A stretch of DNA of 64,000 nucleotides, taken from Bremerella sp. TYQ1 (GTDB lineage: Bacteria; Planctomycetota; Planctomycetia; Pirellulales; Pirellulaceae). The notes under the pieces were generated by a model. The model worked only from the letters and a program-made list of their open reading frames with translations, ran no database searches and was not told the origin of the DNA. Of this stretch, positions 18,232-28,735 are shown one piece after another. Positions within the stretch are counted from its first letter, which is position 1; each line of letters starts with the position of its first letter. The position numbers were made by a program, and so were the translations under genes. The stretch spans positions 682,001-746,000 of the forward strand of contig NZ_CP083740.1 of assembly GCF_020150455.1 (NCBI RefSeq), read 5' to 3'.

Positions 18232-20705
18232 GCCAGGTTCGCTCGCTTTCTGGCAATCCATTCCGCCATTAACATGGTCACCACGACAATAAACCAAAGC
18301 GGCGTGCCCCAGATAGGAAAGCTGCGTGAAATCTCTTCCGTGACCGGTTCCAACTGGATGTCATCAACAAGTTGGTCTGCAGTAGGCAGCTCGTACGATT
18401 GGCCGCCGGTCGAAGTCGCCATTGCTTTTTGCAGGGCCAGATTTCGGGCCGGGTTTCGCTGTTCGGCGGAAGCTCCGACGACGTCAAACCTGATTTCGCT
18501 TGGTGTGCCATTGATCGGATCGGTAACGCGTGCGGTATATCGACCAGCTTCGTAAACAGGAAATCGCACCTCGAATCGCCCCGGACGCGATTCACTGAGA
18601 GTGAGTTGCATCGGCTGAACGGCCGCTTCGTTACCGAGGAACACTTGTGCTTGAAGCCCTTCCGCTGGCAGATCATCGATTGAGAGTGGATCGAAGTTTT
18701 CGTCGTACGCTTCGACGGTCAGCAGGGCTCGATCATCGACTTGATACTCTGGCTGGTCCATCGAGAGAACAAAACGCTTCTGGCTCCCCAATGCATGACT
18801 CAGAGCGAGACGAGAAATGATCTGCGACCAAAACTGGCGATAGTAACGCTCTCCGTAAATTCGGCGGAGCCGCCAAAGTTCGTTGAACCCAATGTAAATC
18901 ACTTCGCCATTGCCATACCGCCGCGTGGCAATCAGGGGCTGCGGTGTTTTGCCGTCGGCACAGACATCGGTCGGGTGCTGGGCGAGGACGTTAGCTTGAG
19001 AATGAACTCCCAGGACCGGCTGGTACCACGGCAACTCTCCCAGATTTTCCCAGGGCTGAATGGCACTTCCAGAAATCTCATCGCCCAGTTGCATAATGTC
19101 GGCCTGTTTACCGAGTGGCGTGATTTCCATACGGAATGGATTCGAGGCTCGAATGGAAAGTGACCGATCCAACTTCACCGGCAACATGTCGGCGATCTCG
19201 GTGTTGATAAGCTCGGAAGGACCGTTGTTTGGGCCAGAGACAATGACGAGCCCCCCTCCGAATTGCCCGACGAACTGTTTCAACATACGCGAGAAACGCT
19301 CGTTCAATGCTTCGGAAGGAACGTCTCCAAGGAAGATGACGTCATTCGCGAAAAACTCGCTACGCGGCGGCGTTAGCGTGGGGAGGAACATTTCGTTGGC
19401 TTGACGCACCTTCGGATCTGCCGAGCGGAGAAAAGTTCGGAAGCCTTCCATGCCAACAAGGCGATCGCGATGGAAAACTTCCTTGACGAATCGCCATTCC
19501 CATGTCGGTTCGTTTTCAATGAACGTTAGGCGAATGTAGTCGTCCACAATGTTCACGGCCCGCGACGATTGATTGTTCTCTTCACTCACTTCCCCAGGCA
19601 GCACTTCCACCGATGCTGAAATTAGGAAGCGACCTGACTGCTGCGGGATAAACGGGAACTCGAGGTATTGGATCGACGAATCGAAAAGGGCCGTTTGAGT
19701 GCCGACAACGATATCTTGCAGCTCTGCGTTCTCATCGGGCGACTCGCCCTGCAACGGACGAGCGGTCACTGTAACTTGGGCCGATTCCCCTTGCACACCC
19801 GATTGACTGACGCGGACGGTAATCGTCGAGCGTTCCGCCTTCTTCATTTTAAGCGGCGGCTGGATTTCAACTTGAAGGTCACGCGTCGAAACAGCACCGA
19901 TTCCTACGGTGTAGATCGGAACTCCGAGACGTTCTAGTGGCGTGGGCTCGTTCTGGCCTCCGGATCCTAGTGGAGCCATGCCAGAGTTGTGGGCAAAGTC
20001 GCTGAACATCACGACGCCACCCAGTCGCCGTGAAGACTGATTGCCGAGGTCGGTGATCAGTTCACCCAACGCGGTAACTTTCCCATTGGTGGAAAGCTCG
20101 GCAGCAATGGTTTGAGGGGTTGTGTCTGCTTCCGCACTTCCACCGCCGATACGCCGGGCGACACTAGTCGAGTCCCCATCAAAAACGAAATACTCAAGCT
20201 CGACTTCATGCTTTTCGCGGAGTTGGTCAACAAGATTGTTCGTATCTTTCTCGAAGTAAGCTTGGATCCATTGTTGCCGAGTTAGAGCAGGGGGAGACGC
20301 CTGGCTGCTGGAATCTTGTTTGCCGATGGCAGAATTCAATGCGTTCTGCTCGTCCGGAGTTAGATTGTCGCGAATGGCCATGCTTTCGGTGCCGTCAAAC
20401 ACTAAGTAGAGCGCTGGACGAAGAACCCGATTGGCCGTCAAGCGAACCGTTGGGTCGGCGAGCGTAACGATAAGCATCACCAAGATCAGAGCACGAACGG
20501 CTGCCAATGCCGCGGCCGGAAGGGTGCTTAATCCTGACTGAATTCGAGTGTAATACCAGGCCGTAAACCCTACAGCGGCCAGGCAACCGACAATCAACCA
20601 GGTGGGGTCGACCGCTGCCCAAGGCGCGGCAAACGAGAAGCTCACGCCGTCGACCGATTCGACGTCGTTGATCCCGAGAAGCCAACCTATGAGTTTTGAA
20701 ATCAT
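18228..20705 (-). CDS. VWA/GATase-like membrane protein
   Basis: 825 residues. N-terminal membrane helices (WLIVGCLAAVGFTAWYYT and AVRALILVMLIVTLADPTVRL), then a VWA-like domain with a relaxed MIDAS (YLVFDGTESMAI, Asp-x-Thr-x-Ser), VVMFSDFAHNSG, a CARDB/Ig-like beta region, a class I glutamine-amidotransferase-like domain without an obvious catalytic Cys (FVGQFGGGLVIVSGPNNGP), and a C-terminal membrane helix (FIVVVTMLMAEWIARK). It follows the BatA gene by 13 bases and overlaps the next gene by 4. Known in planctomycetes as a large VWA partner of BatA proteins. Envelope complex member by context. Confidence 0.8.
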   Translation of the reverse strand: MISKLIGWLLGINDVESVDGVSFSFAAPWAAVDPTWLIVGCLAAVGFTAWYYTRIQSGLSTLPAAALAAVRALILVMLIVTLADPTVRLTANRVLRPALYLVFDGTESMAIRDNLTPDEQNALNSAIGKQDSSSQASPPALTRQQWIQAYFEKDTNNLVDQLREKHEVELEYFVFDGDSTSVARRIGGGSAEADTTPQTIAAELSTNGKVTALGELITDLGNQSSRRLGGVVMFSDFAHNSGMAPLGSGGQNEPTPLERLGVPIYTVGIGAVSTRDLQVEIQPPLKMKKAERSTITVRVSQSGVQGESAQVTVTARPLQGESPDENAELQDIVVGTQTALFDSSIQYLEFPFIPQQSGRFLISASVEVLPGEVSEENNQSSRAVNIVDDYIRLTFIENEPTWEWRFVKEVFHRDRLVGMEGFRTFLRSADPKVRQANEMFLPTLTPPRSEFFANDVIFLGDVPSEALNERFSRMLKQFVGQFGGGLVIVSGPNNGPSELINTEIADMLPVKLDRSLSIRASNPFRMEITPLGKQADIMQLGDEISGSAIQPWENLGELPWYQPVLGVHSQANVLAQHPTDVCADGKTPQPLIATRRYGNGEVIYIGFNELWRLRRIYGERYYRQFWSQIISRLALSHALGSQKRFVLSMDQPEYQVDDRALLTVEAYDENFDPLSIDDLPAEGLQAQVFLGNEAAVQPMQLTLSESRPGRFEVRFPVYEAGRYTARVTDPINGTPSEIRFDVVGASAEQRNPARNLALQKAMATSTGGQSYELPTADQLVDDIQLEPVTEEISRSFPIWGTPLWFIVVVTMLMAEWIARKRANLA

Positions 20706-20718
20706 GCCGATTCGATAA

Positions 20719-23124
20719 CTAGGAAGTTGCAGGATTCGTATCTGACCCGGACTGCCGATTGACGATCCAAGCTAACCATGAGGGCATTGCCGCTATCGTC
20801 ATTTCGATAAGCAGTAGAGCGATCACGAGAATGATCAACCATTGCCACCACGCATGTCCGCTCGTTGGCAGTCCGCTACCGCTCACGACTTGTGTTTCAT
20901 CTTGCCAGCGATATTGGGGAGGCAGGCCTAAAGCTTCAAACTGTTCTTGGTCTAACCGAGCCAACTGCGATTCCCAGCTAACCGGAGAACCGCTGACAGG
21001 AATGCGAAACCGGCTTGCGTTGTCGGTGGCATCGGATGAACTTCGATCCGTCAACCAATAGACGCCTGCCGAGTCGAGACTCTCAATCAAAACGCCACGA
21101 GTCTCTTCGCTGAGGAAACGTGGCGAAAGTGTACTGACAACGCCGCTACCAGGCGATTCAAGCTGAACGGCAGAGTCGCCGATTCCACGAGGCAATGGGA
21201 GCAACGCCGTTTCGCCGACCGAGAAGTTGTATCGCTGGAAAGTCGATGCGAGTTGATTGCGAAGTACTCGGTCGAAAATGAGAACCGCATTGGTGCTGGG
21301 AAGCGTAGACCACTGCGAGTTGATCCCGGAACTAAAGAAGACGATTCGACCAGAGCCGATGTTTCGTTCAACGACAAACGGGATCCCATTATCGAATTGG
21401 GCGATCGTCGTGGCTGGCACATTGGCCGCTTCATTGTCTTCGGAAATGGCGCTTGTCGAACTGGAAACAGGGGGTGTCCAGGAAAGCCAATTGTCTTCAG
21501 CGGGAGGTAGCAGGTTGGACGTACCAGGCTGGACAGCATCTTCCTCAGCGGGAACAACCGTCTTGAAGAACAACGCATCGGTGTAGAGATCGATCAACTG
21601 CGACTCATCGAGACCGGCCAGGCGAAAGTAGGAGTGATCGAGCAGCCCTTTAGCTGAGATCCTAAATGGCTGCAGGTCGTCGGAAAACTCATTCAAACTT
21701 TGGCCCACCGAAGCTGGCTGAAGAGGCTTCGGCAAAATACCCTTGCCGTTTTGCCAAGCCACGTCGTTCCATGCCTGAGGATCGAAGTTGCCTCCGGCTG
21801 CGATGGCGAGTTGTCCACCTTGTTCGACATACGATCGAAGGATCGAGACCATCTCTGGCGAAGGTGATTCAACGCCCGCAACGATTGCCAAGCGAGCTTC
21901 TCGCAGTGCAATTCGCAAAGTTTCCCCCTCGGCTTCACGTTGCGACAAGTGAATGGGGCGAATCAAGTGCTGTTCTTCGCGATCGGAATTGGTTTGAGGG
22001 CACAGCAGTTGCCTGAGGATCCAGCTATCGCCAAGCCGGCCCAATGCGGGAGACTCTTCCGTGTCGCTCCATTGATCGATGAAAACGACCGGTGTCGAGG
22101 CAACCAGCGGAACCACTAACGATCGTGCGTCATCCGCCGGTAATGCATCTCCTGTCAGCGAAACGGTGAGGGGGATTGAAGAGGTACGCGTCGGGTCGAC
22201 ATCCATCGCGTCGAAGACATATTCAAACACAAGCGATTTGGTCGAGTCACCTTCTGGAAAGTCCACGAACTTGGTCTCAACTTCGTTGTCGCGAACTTGA
22301 AGAGAAACGGCTACGTTGGAGCGAGGCTCGGTGCCATCGTAACGAACGCGTGCGACCAATCTGGTGGGCATGCCAATTTCGGCCAGCCCGTCCGGAATGC
22401 CGAATTCTTCAATCCACGCATTGGCGGGAGCCGCTGAATCGGAGCCGACCAAAATGACCGGCATTTCCTCTTCCGGTGGGCTAGTCCTTGAAAGTCGTTG
22501 CCACTGAACGGCTTGTTGATCTCCAAACACCACGACATAGGGTGCGTGAGACGGTGTTTGTTCTGCGAGTCGTCTAGCTTGATTCAATGCGTGGGCCAGC
22601 TCACCTGATGCGTCGGTCGGGGTAATCTTGTCAATGGCGTCCGCTGCATCTGTTCGTGAGGTGAAGGGATCCGTAACTCGTTGCGACTGGATACCAGAGA
22701 GCGGAAGAATCGAAATCTGGCTGGCAGCCGGAAGTTTTTCTAGGAACTGCTTGGCCTGTTCTCGTGAGGCTTCGAGCGCGGAACCTGAAATCGACTCAAG
22801 CGACGCACTCATGCTGTTGTCGATCACAAGGATCGCATGAGGCGGCTTGGAACTGCTGGGCAATGCGGAATCGGCGGAGGAAAAATAAGGGCGAGCCAGT
22901 GCTAAACCAAACAACAACAGTGCGAGTGCCCGGAGGGCCATTAAGAGCAGATCACGAATCCGCAACAGACGGCGGTTAGACTGCATCGCTTCGAGCAAGA
23001 AGTCCATCGCTGCCCAGTGGATGGTACGGTAGCGGTTCCGATTCATCAGGTGAATCAGCGCAGGCCCGGCCATCATAAGGGCGCCAGCAATGGCAAATCC
23101 AGAAGCTACAAAAACGGGAAACAT
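20719..23124 (-). CDS. BatA-domain VWA membrane protein
   Basis: 801 residues. The first 85 residues are a clear N-terminal double-transmembrane BatA domain: GFAIAGALMMAGPALIHLMN, then RTIHWAAMDFL and LLLMALRALALLLFGLALAR. A VWA domain follows with MIDAS Asp-x-Ser-x-Ser (LVIDNSMSASL) and YVVVFGDQQAVQW, then Ig-like and GATase-like parts (LRSYVEQGGQLAIAAGGNF) and a C-terminal helix (LIILVIALLLIEMTIAAMP). BatA proteins work with MoxR and DUF58 proteins in envelope processes in other bacteria. It starts 34 bases after the toroid gene. Confidence 0.9.
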   Translation of the reverse strand: MFPVFVASGFAIAGALMMAGPALIHLMNRNRYRTIHWAAMDFLLEAMQSNRRLLRIRDLLLMALRALALLLFGLALARPYFSSADSALPSSSKPPHAILVIDNSMSASLESISGSALEASREQAKQFLEKLPAASQISILPLSGIQSQRVTDPFTSRTDAADAIDKITPTDASGELAHALNQARRLAEQTPSHAPYVVVFGDQQAVQWQRLSRTSPPEEEMPVILVGSDSAAPANAWIEEFGIPDGLAEIGMPTRLVARVRYDGTEPRSNVAVSLQVRDNEVETKFVDFPEGDSTKSLVFEYVFDAMDVDPTRTSSIPLTVSLTGDALPADDARSLVVPLVASTPVVFIDQWSDTEESPALGRLGDSWILRQLLCPQTNSDREEQHLIRPIHLSQREAEGETLRIALREARLAIVAGVESPSPEMVSILRSYVEQGGQLAIAAGGNFDPQAWNDVAWQNGKGILPKPLQPASVGQSLNEFSDDLQPFRISAKGLLDHSYFRLAGLDESQLIDLYTDALFFKTVVPAEEDAVQPGTSNLLPPAEDNWLSWTPPVSSSTSAISEDNEAANVPATTIAQFDNGIPFVVERNIGSGRIVFFSSGINSQWSTLPSTNAVLIFDRVLRNQLASTFQRYNFSVGETALLPLPRGIGDSAVQLESPGSGVVSTLSPRFLSEETRGVLIESLDSAGVYWLTDRSSSDATDNASRFRIPVSGSPVSWESQLARLDQEQFEALGLPPQYRWQDETQVVSGSGLPTSGHAWWQWLIILVIALLLIEMTIAAMPSWLAWIVNRQSGSDTNPATS

Positions 23125-23158
23125 GGTTTTCGTTGTACGAATCCGTTGGAGGTGTCGG

Positions 23159-24301
23159 TTATCGCGAGGCTTCTTGCCTCAGTGCTTCGATGCGACCCTC
23201 TTGAAGGATCGGTAAGTAACGATTCGGCATGGCCAAAATAAAACAGCCCACAGCCGTTCCGTATAAGTCGCCTGGCGTGCCACTGACGTGTGCGCCGGCA
23301 TGCCACATCCCGTGCGAGCGAGTGTCTTGGGGTTTGTCAAACTGAGAAGCAACCACCGCGTCGCGAAGCGTAGGATAAGAGCGTTTCCAGTCTTCGCCAC
23401 CGACCTGGTACAACGCTTGTCCGACGTAATAAAGCGTGTAGGCATCGAACGGTAGGCGACCGTTGTTCTTATTCGTTTTCTCTTTCAGTTTGGCAATCTC
23501 TTCATGGATGACCTCCATGTTCTTTTCGATTCGCCAGTCATCGTATTGGCCGAACTCTTGAAGGCAAACGACACCAGCGGCGGCCATTGCCAGCGAGGCT
23601 TTTCCGCCATGACGCGTGTAGGTGAACTGGCCGGGATACTTCTTTTGTTCCGCCTCCGATGCGTCGCGAGAAACGCCTTCAGGGCTGTAATGTTCGCGAA
23701 CGCTGCTGATCGCCAAATCGACGACTTCCGGAGCTACTTCAATTCCGGTATCCATGGCGCTTCGCAGTGCTTTAGCTTGCATTACGGCGAGACTTAGATC
23801 GTGCCCATTATCGCGACGAACGGCCCGATAATCCCATCCGCCGTCTTCCGCTTGGGTAAATGCGATTAGCTTTAGTGCTCGGTCGAGAACGGGGTTAATG
23901 CGAGAGTCATTCGTCATGCCATGGGCTTGGCCCAAAACGAATGTCGTCAGTCCATGATTGTACATGTCGCGCTGAGCGTCGGCGTTGTTTAGCAGCCCGG
24001 ATGGTCGTGGGCTCGACAAAATCTTCGCCAACGCGCGATCGAGCGGCTGACCATATTTGCCACGGCCTGGAGCATGACCGTCGGCCATAAATGCAAGTGC
24101 TCCCATGCCGATCAGGCCTAGGTCGTCCGATTGCCAGTCACCGTTGGGCCCTTGATTCTCCGCCAGCCAATTGAGTCCGCGGTCTAGTGCCTGGCGACTT
24201 TCCGGCGTAATCTCCCAGTCTCCTTCACCACGTACCGTCGCTGCGCATGGGAATGCTACAAGAAACGCTAATAGAGGGAAAAGTATTCGCGAAAAGGGCA
24301 T
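23159..24301 (-). CDS. Exported prenyltransferase/squalene-cyclase-like alpha/alpha toroid protein
   Basis: 380 residues from ATG 24301, which begins a proper signal peptide (MPFSRILFPLLAFLVAFPCA); an upstream TTG-type start at 24352 would spoil it. The mature protein has repeats typical of the terpene cyclase/prenyltransferase toroid fold, e.g. GLNWLAENQGPNGDW, EDGGWDYRAV and SLAMAAAGVVCLQEF. The Asp-rich catalytic motifs of true cyclases are absent. Such proteins in planctomycetes are exported and often co-encoded with MoxR/BatA genes; probably a binding or structural protein. It is the first gene of the seven-gene operon. Confidence 0.85.
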   Translation of the reverse strand: MPFSRILFPLLAFLVAFPCAATVRGEGDWEITPESRQALDRGLNWLAENQGPNGDWQSDDLGLIGMGALAFMADGHAPGRGKYGQPLDRALAKILSSPRPSGLLNNADAQRDMYNHGLTTFVLGQAHGMTNDSRINPVLDRALKLIAFTQAEDGGWDYRAVRRDNGHDLSLAVMQAKALRSAMDTGIEVAPEVVDLAISSVREHYSPEGVSRDASEAEQKKYPGQFTYTRHGGKASLAMAAAGVVCLQEFGQYDDWRIEKNMEVIHEEIAKLKEKTNKNNGRLPFDAYTLYYVGQALYQVGGEDWKRSYPTLRDAVVASQFDKPQDTRSHGMWHAGAHVSGTPGDLYGTAVGCFILAMPNRYLPILQEGRIEALRQEASR

Positions 24302-24475
24302 AGGCCTGGCACAGTAAATAAAGGTTAGCCAGTAGTTTCCGACGCTTGCCAACCTCCGACGAAATTAGCCATGGTATGCGTCATCTCTATCTTGGTATGC
24401 CCTGGTAGGCAGTAATCGTTACGCGAAAAAGTTACGACGAATGAGAATTCCTGGAAATTAAGTCGCGACGCATGG

Positions 24476-27400
24476 TTATTTCAGCGTCATCAGCTTCCGG
24501 TCGTCTTGATTCTGGTCTTCGTTAAACCAAAAGTGCCATTTTTCGCCCCTAAAGAAAAGCGGACCAGCCGCCGGCGTTTCTTTCGCGGAAATCTCGATCG
24601 ATTGCAGCGAATCGAAGCTACCATCCTGAAGAGAAATCTTGACGACTTGCAACAGGGCCTCGCCATCTCTTGCGGCAGGGTCTTCGCGAACCAGTCCAAT
24701 GATCGAGTCGTTGTTGACGCACCAGCTTAAAAGATCTTCTGGCTTAGCAATCACCTGTGTCGCTTCACCGGAGTCGGTTGAAAGTAGCGACCATTGCTGG
24801 GGTGCCTCGACAAGCAGCGTTTCTTGGTCGAGTAACTGCACGGACTGAACTTCGGCCGCTGGAAATGTCCAACGAAGGTTTCCGGTCGCCGCATCGATGC
24901 ATTCCATATTCAACATGCCGGCATGGAACGAGATTGCTTGCTGACCGATGAGTTGGAGATTGCTAAGGTCTTGCGAGGCCCATCGGCCGTCGATTTTTTG
25001 CGGAAACGTTAACTGTTTTCGCACCCACTGAAGATGGCCAGAGATATCGCACGATGCCAGCACGCCTCCTAAGTCGAGAAGTAGCTGTTCCCGATGCGCG
25101 ACAATCTTCCCAATCCCGCGATCAAACCAGGTCTCCCGAATTTGAAAGAGCGGCTGGCTGTCGAGGATTTCGCCGGTAGCCAAGTCGACGCGTGACATTC
25201 TCACTGCATAGATCGCATGGGAAATTTCACGAAGGGTTACGATGACGACACGCCCCTGCACAGAAATCGGGTCGGTTGCCAGGACAAGCTGACCATCCAA
25301 GTTCGTTGCCCACCGCACTTCGCCTGACTCACGATCGAGACCGTACAGCGCGAACCCTTTTTCGTGCAGCATCCTTGTCACGACAAGATCGCCGGTTAGC
25401 AGCGGAACCGCCTGGGTGAACGGGAAGTCAAATGCTTTCCCGCGGTCTTTATCTCGCTCCGATTGCTTCCAGATTTCCTTGTTATTCTTAAGATCAACTT
25501 TCCATGTCTCGAATCGATTGCAAAGAAATGCCTGATCTCCGGAGATTGTCATTCCCAGGTTTCGGCCGCGCCAGTCCTCGCGGCGATCTCGAATATCGGT
25601 TGGAACACGGTCTTTGTCGCGCCCCCACATACCTCGAAGCACAAACTCGGACGCAGCAAGTTCGGCATCGGTTGGCCAATTTGCTTGGTCTGCTGGTTGA
25701 GCATCAGAGGAAGTCTCTTCGTCAGGCGACCGAAACGAAGCTCGGATGACTTCGGTTTCGTTAAGGAGCGAATTCGCCGAAATGGTTTCACTGCCCAGCG
25801 GAATTGAAGTGGAAGTCGTTGCATCATCCGCGTCCGACGCATGTCCGAGCATTTCAAGTCGGGCAGCTACGATTGGCTTTAAGTCACGATTCGCCGAGCG
25901 AGCTGCTTTCATGTAATGCTGCAACGACGTAGCGAAGTCGCCAGCCGAAGTGGCCTGGTCTCCCAGCCAAAGATGCGCTTGCGCGGCTGCCTGAGTGTCG
26001 AAGAATTGAAGCGTTACCAGTTCGACGACGCGTCGATCGCCTCGTTGGATCGCGGCATTCACACGCAACTGAGCGATGTCGGCATGCTCCTTCTCCATTT
26101 GCGCGTGCAAGGCATCATGGCTCTGCACTGCCATCTGTATCGCCGCAGGAACCGAGTAAAGGTGGTCAGGGTCGCTGCCTGAAGGGGCAAGGCCTTCCGC
26201 GGCCGATTCAGGAATCTGGGTGATCAGTCGGCAAGCATCCGCAATTGCCCCGCTGTCCAGAGCCGCGTTGAGTTCGGCACTGATGTTGTAAGCTTCCTTG
26301 CTTAAGTCTTCGACCAGCATCGACGTCGAACGCCCTTCGGTCAGGTAATCTTGGATCTGATTGCCGCGTTGTGTATGGCGAACCGCAATTCCGCCGGCCC
26401 AGTTGATAATGGGAAACGAGCTTCGCAGCTTCCGCGAGTCATACGAGTAATAAAGACGAAGCGTTTCGCAGTTCTCGATGATGTCGTCCCAGCGATTTTG
26501 TTGAATCGCTGCAAGTATCTCCGCATTGAAGCGTTCCTGCGAGAAATAGCTGAACGGATCACGATTCATCGAAGGCAGGTTCAGCAGTTCGCGACGAAAC
26601 TCGGCCAGGCCTTGCCGCTCTGGTGTGCGAAGTTGTTGAACGAATAGGTCGCCAAGGGCTTCTTCGCTCCAGCCAATAAAACGTTTCTCGTGGTAGTCCA
26701 GCGGCCACGTCTTCGTCAACGCGAGGAAATCCTTGAGGACCTGTTTCTTGGCATCGATTGACGAGGCTGCATCCATCGCTTCGGTACACAGCTGCGTCAT
26801 ATGATCGTACGACGCCGGAGTACATGTGTAGCGGCGAATACGACTGGCAAGATCCGTGGCTAGTTCGCTGCCATTAGGAAGCTCGAACGGCTCTTCGGAA
26901 TAGGGTGGCCCATCGAGCTGATCCCAAGGAATTTGATCGACTTTCTCCCAATGCTCCTTGGGAAACAAATCGGTCAAACCAGGCAATGCCCGCACGACCA
27001 CTTTCTCGATGGTGAGTTTGTGATCGCCATCGACTTTGTCTGAGGTTAGGCCCACGAAGTTGTAGACCTCTTTAGTGTCGTTATCTTCACTGGAAAGAAG
27101 AGCCCAATGTTGTCCGTCTCGGCTAATCCATCCACGTATCTGGCCTGCTCCGTGCAGCAAACGAACCCAAACGTGGTCGCCCACTTCGGTCGACGGATGT
27201 TCGAGCGGATTACGATCGACGTGATGCCCGCTATCCCAGATGTAGGAAAACCGCGCGTAGAGATTGCCGGTCTTACGGTTCTCGTTGAAGACCAAGCCAT
27301 CGTGCGGCGAAGGTACTTCAGGTGCCTTCCCTTCTTCGGGCCGTTTGGGAGGCTTTGTCAAAAAGACGCCGTGCGAGCGATCTACGCCTGAGAGTTCGAG

Positions 27401-28735
27401 TTCTACCATCCGCGGACCGTAGCCAGGGATCGGCATGCAAATCCAACTGCGATCTTGCGGGGCCTGGGCAACGATGGAAACCGTCCCGTTCTCGTTCTTT
27501 ACGAGCTTGGTTTGCTCTGCCAGTTTGCTTTGCCACGGCAAGTCAGCCGGGCGATCGAACTGAACTTGAACCGGATACTGTTCCTGACGATCAGGAAACG
27601 CTTGCAGAGGCCAAAGATTGACCTGTCGTACGATCGATTCCCCTTCAAAGTAAATCTCGTCGGGAGTGTGGGGCAGGGGAGCCCGAATGACCTCGACATC
27701 GCCTCGATAGAAAACCAGTTCGCTTGTTTGTTCATCGAAGTAAAACGTGACCGGCTTGTAATGCCGAGCCGGGCCGCGATGCTCGCGATAACCATCATTG
27801 GCTTCAAGTAAAAGGTTTTTAGGCTGAACACCGTCGTCACTGCGTTCGGTGGCGTAAGCGTACCAGGGAGAATAGTCGTGCTGGTGACGCACCACCGTGA
27901 TGCCACGATCACCGCAATAAAAATGGAAACGCACGCGGTGGATATCCGAGAGCTCGAATCGAAGTGCCGTCTCTTGGGGAAGTTGTCCCCGAAGACGAAA
28001 CCACCCTTTCATTCTGGTTTGTGGGCGATCGCCATCGCGGAACTCTTCAATGGTGGCCGGCAGCTTGTCAGAAGCCTTCGCAAACCATTTCTCGAACTGA
28101 GAGCGTGTCAACGAATCGCGTCGATCGGCATCGGGGAGGGACGTGAGATGCGCGAACGTGATTGGCTCGACATCGCGAGGCACCAGGGCATCGATCTGCT
28201 GTTGTTCCTGGTCAATTGTGCTCGATGGTTCAGCTGGCTGCCCTGTCGATGGATCTTCTTGAGTTTCTACATCAAGCGGAGGATCGGATGAGCGGTTTGG
28301 ATTTTCTGCAGTTGCCGGTGGCGGCGATGGTTCGTCCGGAGCAGTTTTGCCAGCAGGTTCCTCGTCGACGACGGTCGTATCCGAATTTTCCGACTGAGCA
28401 AGCTCCGGAGAATCCTTCTTCAGAGCAAATTGATAAACGGCGGCGGTTGATACCCCGACTAAAACGAATAACGCGAGAGCGAAGCCGAGCGACCACCGGG
28501 AACGCGAAGATTGGCGTTGTTTCCGCTGAAGTACTTTCTGCACAAACTCGTCCGGCGTGTCTCCGGAAGCGCCCAGCACGTCGACCAAGTGGTGATCCAT
28601 TTGGAGGCGTTCGGATAGGGCTTCACGCAAAGGAGTGGACTCAGGAAGTCGTGCGCGAATGGCTTGAATCTGTTCAACGGTAAGATCGTCGATCGGGCTT
28701 TCAAGCACCAACTCGATCAGGGTACTGTCATTCAT
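24476..28735 (-). CDS. Giant membrane-anchored protein with C-terminal PQQ-like beta-propeller
   Basis: 1,419 residues from ATG 28735 (a start 9 bases upstream is possible), overlapping the sigma gene by 8 bases. Residues 1-80 are helical and cytoplasmic (LVLESPIDDLTVEQIQAIRA, MDHHLVDVLGASGDTPDEF), like the sigma-binding part of planctomycete anti-sigma proteins. A membrane helix (LGFALALFVLVGVSTAAVY) and acidic linker follow. The large exoplasmic part has a laminin-G/DUF1583-like region (about 270-620), a helical TPR-like middle (about 640-980) and a PQQ-type propeller (about 1060-1419; YGLDRESGEVRWATNLDG, IDAATGNLRWTFPAA). Likely a transmembrane regulator of the adjacent sigma factor or a cell-surface protein expressed with it; the first is inference. 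Confidence 0.75.
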   Translation of the reverse strand: MNDSTLIELVLESPIDDLTVEQIQAIRARLPESTPLREALSERLQMDHHLVDVLGASGDTPDEFVQKVLQRKQRQSSRSRWSLGFALALFVLVGVSTAAVYQFALKKDSPELAQSENSDTTVVDEEPAGKTAPDEPSPPPATAENPNRSSDPPLDVETQEDPSTGQPAEPSSTIDQEQQQIDALVPRDVEPITFAHLTSLPDADRRDSLTRSQFEKWFAKASDKLPATIEEFRDGDRPQTRMKGWFRLRGQLPQETALRFELSDIHRVRFHFYCGDRGITVVRHQHDYSPWYAYATERSDDGVQPKNLLLEANDGYREHRGPARHYKPVTFYFDEQTSELVFYRGDVEVIRAPLPHTPDEIYFEGESIVRQVNLWPLQAFPDRQEQYPVQVQFDRPADLPWQSKLAEQTKLVKNENGTVSIVAQAPQDRSWICMPIPGYGPRMVELELSGVDRSHGVFLTKPPKRPEEGKAPEVPSPHDGLVFNENRKTGNLYARFSYIWDSGHHVDRNPLEHPSTEVGDHVWVRLLHGAGQIRGWISRDGQHWALLSSEDNDTKEVYNFVGLTSDKVDGDHKLTIEKVVVRALPGLTDLFPKEHWEKVDQIPWDQLDGPPYSEEPFELPNGSELATDLASRIRRYTCTPASYDHMTQLCTEAMDAASSIDAKKQVLKDFLALTKTWPLDYHEKRFIGWSEEALGDLFVQQLRTPERQGLAEFRRELLNLPSMNRDPFSYFSQERFNAEILAAIQQNRWDDIIENCETLRLYYSYDSRKLRSSFPIINWAGGIAVRHTQRGNQIQDYLTEGRSTSMLVEDLSKEAYNISAELNAALDSGAIADACRLITQIPESAAEGLAPSGSDPDHLYSVPAAIQMAVQSHDALHAQMEKEHADIAQLRVNAAIQRGDRRVVELVTLQFFDTQAAAQAHLWLGDQATSAGDFATSLQHYMKAARSANRDLKPIVAARLEMLGHASDADDATTSTSIPLGSETISANSLLNETEVIRASFRSPDEETSSDAQPADQANWPTDAELAASEFVLRGMWGRDKDRVPTDIRDRREDWRGRNLGMTISGDQAFLCNRFETWKVDLKNNKEIWKQSERDKDRGKAFDFPFTQAVPLLTGDLVVTRMLHEKGFALYGLDRESGEVRWATNLDGQLVLATDPISVQGRVVIVTLREISHAIYAVRMSRVDLATGEILDSQPLFQIRETWFDRGIGKIVAHREQLLLDLGGVLASCDISGHLQWVRKQLTFPQKIDGRWASQDLSNLQLIGQQAISFHAGMLNMECIDAATGNLRWTFPAAEVQSVQLLDQETLLVEAPQQWSLLSTDSGEATQVIAKPEDLLSWCVNNDSIIGLVREDPAARDGEALLQVVKISLQDGSFDSLQSIEISAKETPAAGPLFFRGEKWHFWFNEDQNQDDRKLMTLK

